DNA from: Desmonostoc muscorum FACHB-395
GTDB taxonomy: Bacteria; Cyanobacteriota; Cyanobacteriia; Cyanobacteriales; Nostocaceae
DNA: 64,000 nucleotides
NCBI RefSeq assembly: GCF_014698035.1
Contig: NZ_JACJSF010000017.1
Location: 1 to 64,000 of the forward strand
Direction: 5' to 3'
The position numbers were made by a program, and so were the translations under genes. Position 1 is the first letter of the stretch; each line of letters starts with the position of its first letter. The notes under the pieces are model-generated. The model was not told the origin of the DNA and ran no database searches. It saw nothing but the letters and a program-made list of their open reading frames with translations. This document shows positions 57,521-64,000 of the stretch, in pieces.

Positions 57521-60500
57521 ATGACTAACGAAAAAATGATTTTTCGCAATCGCGTGGTTGACAAAGGTCAACTGAGAAATTTAATTTCTTGGGCCTTTAC
57601 GAATTATGGTACAGCGCGAACCGCAGTGATGGCGGACAAATTGAAAGATTTGGGATTTCGCTATGCTACCAAAGCAGGGGTTTCCATCAGTGTAGATGAC
57701 TTGATGATACCACCAACTAAGCGATTACTCTTAGAAGCAGCCGAGGAAGAAATTCGCGCTACTGAAACCCGTTATCAAAGGGGAGAAATCACTGAAGTAG
57801 AACGCTTCCAAAAGGTAATCGATACTTGGAATGGTACCAGTGAAGCTTTGAAAGATGAAGTAGTCGTTCACTTCAAGAAGACTAATCCCCTTAACTCCGT
57901 ATATATGATGGCATTCTCCGGGGCACGGGGTAACATCTCACAAGTCCGGCAGTTGGTGGGGATGCGGGGACTGATGGCAGATCCTCAAGGGGAAATTATC
58001 GATTTACCGATCAAAACCAACTTCCGTGAAGGGCTAACTGTGACGGAATACATTATTTCGTCTTACGGTGCCAGAAAAGGATTAGTGGATACTGCCTTAC
58101 GGACGGCTGACTCTGGTTATCTCACCCGCCGTTTGGTGGACGTATCCCAGGATGTAATTATTCGGGAATTTGACTGCGGCACCACTAGAGGTCTAGCGAT
58201 TCGACCAATGACAGAAGGTGCTAAAACCTTGATTCCTCTAGGAACCCGCTTGATGGGACGGGTAATTGGCGAAGATGTGGTGCATCCGGTCACAAAAGAA
58301 TTGATTGCAGCCCGCAATTCGCCAATTCCTGAAGACTTGGCGAAGAAAATTGAAAAGTCTGGGGTGGGAGAAGTTGTGGTGCGATCGCCCCTAACTTGTG
58401 AAGCCGCACGTTCTGTCTGTCAACACTGCTACGGCTGGAGTTTGGCACACGCCAAGATGGTGGACTTGGGCGAAGCTGTAGGGATTATTGCTGCCCAAAG
58501 TATCGGTGAACCTGGTACTCAGCTAACCATGCGGACATTCCACACTGGTGGGGTGTTTACTGGAGAAGTGGCGCAACAAGTTCGTTCCAAAATTGATGGG
58601 ACTGTCAAGCTTCCCCGCAAACTGAAAACCAGAACATATCGTACCCGCCACGGGGAAGATGCCCTCTATGTTGAAGCTAATGGCATCATGCTTTTGGAGC
58701 CAACAAAAGTAGGTGATGTTACTCCAGAGAACCAAGAGGTTCATCTTACCCAAGGTTCAACACTATATGTATTTGACGGAAATAAGGTAAAACAAGGTCA
58801 GTTGTTGGCAGAGGTTGCCCTTGGTGGACGGACAACTCGGACTAATACAGAAAAAGCAGTTAAAGACGTAGCTTCTGACTTAGCAGGGGAAGTGCAATTT
58901 GCCGAAGTTGTTCCAGAGCAAAAAACCGACCGTCAAGGCAATACCACAACCACAGCCGCACGGGGTGGTTTGATTTGGATTTTGTCTGGGGAAGTTTACA
59001 ACTTGCCGCCTGGTGCAGAATTGGTGGTGAAAAATGGTGATGCGATCGCTGCTAATGGAGTTTTAGCAGAAACCAAATTAGCCAGTTTACACGGCGGTGT
59101 GGTGCGCTTGCCAGAAGCTACCCCAGGTAAGAGTACCAGGGAAATTGAGATTATCACTGCTTCTGTGGTTTTAGACCAGGCAACCGTGACAGTCCAAAGT
59201 TCTCAAGGTCGTAATAACTACTTAGTATCTACTGGCAACAACCAGGTATTTAACCTCCGAGCTACACCAGGCACAAAAGTGCAAAATGGTCAAGTAGTCG
59301 CTGAGTTAATTGATGACCGCTATCGCACAACCACTGGTGGATTCCTAAAATTCGCAGGTGTAGAAGTCCAGAAAAAAGGTAAAGCTAAGCTAGGCTATGA
59401 AGTCGTGCAGGGCGGTACCTTGTTGTGGATTCCTGAAGAAAGCCACGAAGTTAATAAAGATATCTCCTTGCTGTTGGTGGAAGACGGTCAGTTTGTCGAA
59501 GCTGGTACCGAAGTCGTGAAAGATATCTTCTGCCAAAACAGTGGTGTGGTAGAAGTGACCCAGAAAAACGACATCCTGCGGGAAGTCGTAGTGAAGCCAG
59601 GCGAACTGCTGATGGTGGACGATCCAGAATCAGTCATCGGGCGAGATAACACCTTCATCCAACCAGGTGAGGAATTCCAAGGCAATGTCGCCACGGAATT
59701 GCGTTATATCCAGTATGTGGAGACACCAGAAGGCCCTGCCCTATTGAGTCGTCCAGTAGTCGAGTTTGCCGTACCAGATAATCCAGATGTGCCATCCACT
59801 ACATCGGTAAGTCAACAAACCGGGCGATCGATTCAATTAAGAGCCGTACAAAGACTACCTTACAAAGATTCAGAACGTGTCAAATCTGTTGAAGGTGTAG
59901 AACTGCTGCGAACCCAGCTAGTGCTGGAAATTGAGCAAGAAGGGGAACAAGACCATAATGCTTCACCCCTGGCAGCAGATATTGAATTAGTAGAGGATAC
60001 TGAAGACCCAGAAGTTCAACGTTTACAACTGGTAATTTTGGAATCCTTGGTAATTCGTCGAGACATTACCGCCGATGCCACCCAAGGTAGCACCCAGACA
60101 ACACTTGAGGTATACGATGGGTTAACCATCGCCCCAGGTTCTGTAGTCGCACGTACCCAAATCTTGTGTAAAGAAGGTGGGGAAGTGCGAGGTGTCCGCA
60201 AAGGAACCGAAAACGTGCGTCGCTGCTTAGTGTTGCGTGACGCTGACAGACTTACCATTAATACTAGTACTCAGCCAAAAGTGAAAGTGGGTGACTTGCT
60301 AGTAGAAGGTACAGAACTTGCTCCTGGAGTTTTTGCTCCAGAATCAGGACAGGTAGTAGATATTAAAAATGCCGCTGCTGCATCTGGTGGGGAATCAGCT
60401 CTGAGTACTAAAAACTACGTTGTTACTACCCGTATCGGTCGCCCTTATCGAGTCAGCCCTGGTGCTGTGTTGCAGATAGAAGACGGCGATTTAGTACAAC

Positions 60501-61570
60501 GGGGTGATAACTTGGTGTTGCTGGTGTTTGAACGCGCCAAAACCGGAGATATTATTCAAGGTTTGCCTCGAATTGAGGAACTACTTGAAGCTCGTAAACC
60601 GAAAGAAGCCTGTATTTTGTGTCGGCGAGGCGGAGAAGTTAAGGTAGTTTACGCTGAAAGTGGTGATGAAGCGATCGCTATTAAGGTCGTAGAATCAAAT
60701 GGCGTGGTGACAGATTATCCTCTGGGCCCTGGACAAAACTTGATTGTGCCAGATGGATCAATAGTATTAGCGGGACAACCGTTAACTGATGGCCCATCTA
60801 ATCCCCACGAAATTTTGGAAATCTTCTTTAGCCTAGGTTCCGAAGATGGAATCTATGCTTGTGCTAGCCTTGCTTTACAGAAGGTACAGACATTCTTGGT
60901 GAATGAAGTGCAAATGGTGTACCAGTCTCAAGGGATTGATATTTCCGATAAGCACATTGAAGTAATTGTTCGCCAAATGACCAACAAAGTCAGGATTGAT
61001 GATGGTGGTGACACCACCATGCTCCCCGGCGAATTGGTGGAACTGCGCCAAGTTGAGCAGGTGAACGAAGCTATGGCAATTACAGGCGGTGCGAGGGCCC
61101 AGTATACCCCAGTATTGTTAGGTATCACCAAAGCATCGTTGAACACCGACAGCTTTATTTCCGCCGCATCATTCCAAGAGACAACACGGGTACTTACCGA
61201 AGCAGCTATCGAAGGCAAATCTGACTGGCTGCGCGGATTAAAGGAAAACGTGATTATCGGGCGATTGATTCCGGCTGGTACTGGGTACAATACTTATGAA
61301 GAACCCGGTGCGATCGATGATTATGCTGCTGAGATTAGCAGTAGTGTCTTGGATGAAGTTGATGATCCTCTGGATATGGTCTTAGATGACCGCACAGCTC
61401 GTACCTATAATTTAGATTCTCCGACTCTTGGGGAATCTGGTTTTGGTAGCAGACGTGCAGAGAGGTCAGTTCTAGATGATGAAGATGAATTAATCGCCGA
61501 TGAAGTCGTAGACGACGACGATTTCGAGGAAGAAGAGGAAGACGACGAGGATGATTTCGACGACGAATAG
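57521..61570 (+). CDS. rpoC2: RNA polymerase beta' subunit (C-terminal beta')
   Basis: 1349 residues, the C-terminal half of beta' with the trigger loop and bridge helix ([42 protein letters not shown]) and the very large cyanobacterial insertion (SI3, about residues 340-960) made of beta barrels. Second zinc ligand set in [15 protein letters not shown]. The extreme C-terminus is a run of aspartate and glutamate. Start ATG giving [17 protein letters not shown]. The gap after rpoC1 is built of TTCGTAAT repeats. Confidence 0.98.
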   Translation: MTNEKMIFRNRVVDKGQLRNLISWAFTNYGTARTAVMADKLKDLGFRYATKAGVSISVDDLMIPPTKRLLLEAAEEEIRATETRYQRGEITEVERFQKVIDTWNGTSEALKDEVVVHFKKTNPLNSVYMMAFSGARGNISQVRQLVGMRGLMADPQGEIIDLPIKTNFREGLTVTEYIISSYGARKGLVDTALRTADSGYLTRRLVDVSQDVIIREFDCGTTRGLAIRPMTEGAKTLIPLGTRLMGRVIGEDVVHPVTKELIAARNSPIPEDLAKKIEKSGVGEVVVRSPLTCEAARSVCQHCYGWSLAHAKMVDLGEAVGIIAAQSIGEPGTQLTMRTFHTGGVFTGEVAQQVRSKIDGTVKLPRKLKTRTYRTRHGEDALYVEANGIMLLEPTKVGDVTPENQEVHLTQGSTLYVFDGNKVKQGQLLAEVALGGRTTRTNTEKAVKDVASDLAGEVQFAEVVPEQKTDRQGNTTTTAARGGLIWILSGEVYNLPPGAELVVKNGDAIAANGVLAETKLASLHGGVVRLPEATPGKSTREIEIITASVVLDQATVTVQSSQGRNNYLVSTGNNQVFNLRATPGTKVQNGQVVAELIDDRYRTTTGGFLKFAGVEVQKKGKAKLGYEVVQGGTLLWIPEESHEVNKDISLLLVEDGQFVEAGTEVVKDIFCQNSGVVEVTQKNDILREVVVKPGELLMVDDPESVIGRDNTFIQPGEEFQGNVATELRYIQYVETPEGPALLSRPVVEFAVPDNPDVPSTTSVSQQTGRSIQLRAVQRLPYKDSERVKSVEGVELLRTQLVLEIEQEGEQDHNASPLAADIELVEDTEDPEVQRLQLVILESLVIRRDITADATQGSTQTTLEVYDGLTIAPGSVVARTQILCKEGGEVRGVRKGTENVRRCLVLRDADRLTINTSTQPKVKVGDLLVEGTELAPGVFAPESGQVVDIKNAAAASGGESALSTKNYVVTTRIGRPYRVSPGAVLQIEDGDLVQRGDNLVLLVFERAKTGDIIQGLPRIEELLEARKPKEACILCRRGGEVKVVYAESGDEAIAIKVVESNGVVTDYPLGPGQNLIVPDGSIVLAGQPLTDGPSNPHEILEIFFSLGSEDGIYACASLALQKVQTFLVNEVQMVYQSQGIDISDKHIEVIVRQMTNKVRIDDGGDTTMLPGELVELRQVEQVNEAMAITGGARAQYTPVLLGITKASLNTDSFISAASFQETTRVLTEAAIEGKSDWLRGLKENVIIGRLIPAGTGYNTYEEPGAIDDYAAEISSSVLDEVDDPLDMVLDDRTARTYNLDSPTLGESGFGSRRAERSVLDDEDELIADEVVDDDDFEEEEEDDEDDFDDE

Positions 61571-61610
61571 AGACTTGAAATTTCGCGTCTCTATTAAAAT
61601 CTAAAAAGTA

Positions 61611-61650
61611 AAAAGGCAAAAGAAATTTTCTTTTGCCTTTTTATTTTGCT
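61611..61650 (+). terminator. Terminator of the rpo operon
   Basis: AAAAGGCAAAAGAAA (61611-61625) pairs with TTTCTTTTGCCTTTT (61627-61641), followed by TATTTTG. A typical Rho-independent structure about 40 bases after the rpoC2 stop. Confidence 0.85.
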
Positions 61651-61716
61651 TTATAAAAACACATTTTTAAATCCTCAATGTTCTGGTTTCTGGCTTTTAA
61701 GCTAGTAGTCAGTCAA

Positions 61717-62289
61717 TTACAGCGATTCAAAAGTAACATCCTCATAAAAATCTGCAACAGCACACCGAAAATCCACACTTGCCAGATGAATTATATCTTC
61801 TTTTCCATAAGGATAAAGTACCCATTGGCTCTCTGGGTTACGGCGAAAACACTCAACATTTAATCGAGTTTGACTTATAAGTACATATTCCTGAAGTGAT
61901 TCCATCTGTCGGTAGTCAGCAAATTGATCACCTCGGTCAAAGGCTTCTGTTGTCGGAGATAACACTTCTACAATTAAGCAAGGGTAACGCAGAAAGTTGT
62001 TAAAAGCTCTATCTCGTTGGTCACAACTTACTATAACATCGGGATAGTAATAGACATTAATCGACTCAATATGTGCTTTAGTGTCTGAGATATAAGCCTG
62101 ACAACCACTCCCGCGCAAATGATTTCTTAGCATAGCAAACACATTTCCGCTAATAATTACATGGGTATTACTTGCTCCTGCCATTGCATAAACCTGTCCC
62201 TGTCTATATTCATGCTTGATAGGACTAGTTTCTTCTCCTTTGAGATAATCTTCTGGAGAAATATAGCTAGAATTTGGAGTTGCAACCAT
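61717..62289 (-). CDS. Uma2-family (DUF820) putative endonuclease
   Basis: 190 residues, the plain form without coiled coil. YISPEDYLKGEETSPIKHEYRQGQVYAMAGASNTH is split over the family's first helix and strand. The active-site-like VYYYPDVIVSCD, PCLIVEVLSPTTEAFDRGDQF and YRQMESLQEYVLIS follow. PD-(D/E)XK fold. Third Uma2 gene in the window; sequence differs clearly from the two at 20-22 kb. Confidence 0.92.
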   Translation of the reverse strand: MVATPNSSYISPEDYLKGEETSPIKHEYRQGQVYAMAGASNTHVIISGNVFAMLRNHLRGSGCQAYISDTKAHIESINVYYYPDVIVSCDQRDRAFNNFLRYPCLIVEVLSPTTEAFDRGDQFADYRQMESLQEYVLISQTRLNVECFRRNPESQWVLYPYGKEDIIHLASVDFRCAVADFYEDVTFESL

Positions 62290-62444
62290 CTGTAATGACC
62301 TTGTGTGATGTCTTATATCTAGTTTAAAAGAAGCTTGAGCTAGCAGAGATTATTGTTTTTTACTCTGGAGAGAGTGATGGAAGAGCGTTAGTTTAATAGG
62401 TAATTGGTAATTAGAAAAAAGCTATACCAACTACCCATCATTTC

Positions 62445-63836
62445 TTACCGACTTTCCGCCTGAGTTGACACTGTTAATACTTGCGGTGGTGTGGCATCTG
62501 GTGGATAGAGAAAGTCTACTTCTACTAAGGAGCGATCGCCAGCTTTCATATTTAATGAAACTAAGGGTTCCCCTGGTTGACCCCTCTTTTGTACTAAATG
62601 TACAAACTTAGTTTGCGGCTGATTTTGCTCATCTTTGTAACGTACCCGCACTGTCCCTCGAAAAAATACTTCACGGGCTGGTGTACTCAGAAAGCGTAAC
62701 CCCGGTTTGACTAACTGATTCTCCTTCAGTGGGGTTTGTATGGACACACTTACAGTTTGAGGACTTTGAGTATTGTTGTATAGGGGCAACTTGAGATTAT
62801 ATTGAATTCCATAGTTGCCATGAGCGCGATATGCGGTGTCAGGATAGCGCACCAGCATAGGCGAACTTTGAATTTGACCAGTTCCTAACATACCGCCATG
62901 TAGGGTACTCAGGGCGTAGGAAAACACTTGACCAGGCTGGGGAATAGTTAGATACCTGGCTTTAGGATTATCTACTAATAAGGCTCTCCATCTTGAACCA
63001 CTGGCCACTCCAGCAACACGCCCATAAATTCTTGGTTTGCCAGTTTCCTCTAGAGGAGTGGGCGCTTTATCCCGTGGCCCAGCCAAATCACCATTATCTA
63101 GTAAATTCTGCCACTCTTCTAAAGTAGGCGATCGCTCGCTGCCATCAGAATTCACCCGTGCAAACATCGCTAGGCTAGCTGCATAGACAGTGCCATTACT
63201 TTGCAATCGGAGCAATGTCGACCGACCATTCAGAGGTGGTGTCAATCCCTGTACAGGGATTGGTAAATTTAGTAACATCCGACTTTGCTTTGCTGGAATC
63301 TCAATTTGGGCAGGGAAAATCTCTTGTCGTCGTCCCCGCAGCACATCAGACATGACGCGATCGCCTGGGCCAGCAAAAATTGTCCCTAAAGGATTTTGGC
63401 TAAAAGATGGTAATTGAATAAATGGTGCATCCGGTTGACTCAAATAACTCGCCGCCTGCCAAATATTTACCTTTACTGCTTCCGAACTAGGGTTGTGCAA
63501 AATTATCCCTAAATAGAGCGATCTCAAATTCTCTGATGGTTCAGCCCTAGCAACGTGATGGGCAAAAATATCAAATCGTCCCCGAAAGGGAAAATTTAAA
63601 TGCGCTGTTGGCACTTTTTTGCCATCTGGTGGAAAAGTGGAGAGTAAAATTCCTTCTTTCAACACCAATTCTGGACTATTACTGTTAAAAGTTGGCACTG
63701 TATCCAATTGACCTGGTAAAGCACGTACTTCTTGTGTTTGTACAACTTCTTCAGGTGGTGGTGTGATAGGAGTTGATTGAGCAATTGGGAAAATTAGTAA
63801 CAATGGCAACATATACTTAGATATTTCTTTCACCAT
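62445..63836 (-). CDS. DUF3370 exported protein
   Basis: 463 residues with an N-terminal signal peptide (MVKEISKYMLPLLLIFPIAQS, hydrophobic core about 9-20). The body matches the cyanobacterial DUF3370 family: EVRALPGQLDTVPTFNSNSP, FPFRGRFDIFAHHV, LYLGIILHNPSSEAVKV and, at the end, VEVDFLYPPDATPPQVLTVS. Beta-rich, presumably periplasmic or outer-layer. The family's function is unknown to me. No operon partner within the window. Confidence 0.88.
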   Translation of the reverse strand: MVKEISKYMLPLLLIFPIAQSTPITPPPEEVVQTQEVRALPGQLDTVPTFNSNSPELVLKEGILLSTFPPDGKKVPTAHLNFPFRGRFDIFAHHVARAEPSENLRSLYLGIILHNPSSEAVKVNIWQAASYLSQPDAPFIQLPSFSQNPLGTIFAGPGDRVMSDVLRGRRQEIFPAQIEIPAKQSRMLLNLPIPVQGLTPPLNGRSTLLRLQSNGTVYAASLAMFARVNSDGSERSPTLEEWQNLLDNGDLAGPRDKAPTPLEETGKPRIYGRVAGVASGSRWRALLVDNPKARYLTIPQPGQVFSYALSTLHGGMLGTGQIQSSPMLVRYPDTAYRAHGNYGIQYNLKLPLYNNTQSPQTVSVSIQTPLKENQLVKPGLRFLSTPAREVFFRGTVRVRYKDEQNQPQTKFVHLVQKRGQPGEPLVSLNMKAGDRSLVEVDFLYPPDATPPQVLTVSTQAESR

Positions 63837-64000
63837 ACAGACATTAACAACTTGATGAAAGTGCCAGTTTGTTAATAATTAATACGAAATTTGCAAGAAC
63901 TCCCATCAAATTTTCTTGATTTAGAACCGGGACGTGGGTAAAAAGACAACGGATCGTAAGTTGATTTTGGTCTAAGTAGTCCAAGCCTAAATAGTAAAAA

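Overview
The window comes from the chromosome of a filamentous cyanobacterium of the Nostoc/Anabaena group (order Nostocales). Several things point there: the palindrome GCGATCGC (HIP1) is very frequent; the RNA polymerase beta' subunit is split into rpoC1 and rpoC2 in the order rpsT-tatD-rpoB-rpoC1-rpoC2; there is a thylakoid NDH-1 subunit (ndhH), a short cyanobacterial-type Hfq and a cyanobacteriochrome-type GAF domain; and the spacers hold dispersed palindromes and heptanucleotide (TTGCCTA) tandem repeats typical of Nostoc. No tRNA, rRNA or CRISPR array was found.

Layout. 1-1.7 kb: the right part of an ISAzo13-like insertion sequence whose transposase is split over two frames, then a 54-codon orphan gene and a MITE. 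1.7-3.2 kb: a heme catalase. 3.4-10.9 kb: a complete ebo cluster, eboA-B-C-E-F on the minus strand with eboD divergent on the plus strand. These genes are linked to precursor export in scytonemin biosynthesis. 11.2-15.8 kb: an unknown gene, hfq, dapF (divergent from hfq), an EamA transporter and an overlapping ada-alkA alkylation-repair pair. 16.3-22.8 kb: a very large NACHT STAND ATPase with twelve near-identical HEAT-type repeats, two Uma2-family proteins with coiled-coil tails and a methyltransferase-HIT fusion. 23.4-29.6 kb: serA, prmA, a protein that looks like cargo of an extracellular contractile injection system, and ndhH.

29.9-37.2 kb is an accessory, probably decaying, defence locus: a PLD-SNF2 helicase, an Rpn/DUF4351 nuclease gene bracketed by palindromes, a 62-bp tandem array and an N-terminally truncated Eco57I-type DNA methyltransferase. 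37.8-45.8 kb: a stand-alone DXCF-type cyanobacteriochrome GAF protein, a VOC protein, a DUF433/DUF5615 toxin-antitoxin pair, a MidA-like methyltransferase, a 31-residue membrane miniprotein, a hydroxyacid-dehydrogenase-like oxidoreductase, a large repeat-containing membrane protein and hslO. 46-64 kb: mostly housekeeping genes (a USP, hisD, rpsT-tatD-rpoBC1C2), then a third Uma2 gene and a DUF3370 exported protein.

The most notable observations are: the full ebo cluster, in which EboC and EboF seem to lack canonical catalytic residues; the eCIS-cargo-like protein with a Cys-His-Asp domain; the cyanobacteriochrome GAF domain with both cysteines at the right spacing; the NACHT protein with recently amplified repeats; a MITE family with perfect 10-bp target duplications, one copy of which splits a small gene that is restored on paper by removing it; and a dispersed repeat that has inserted in frame into two unrelated proteins.
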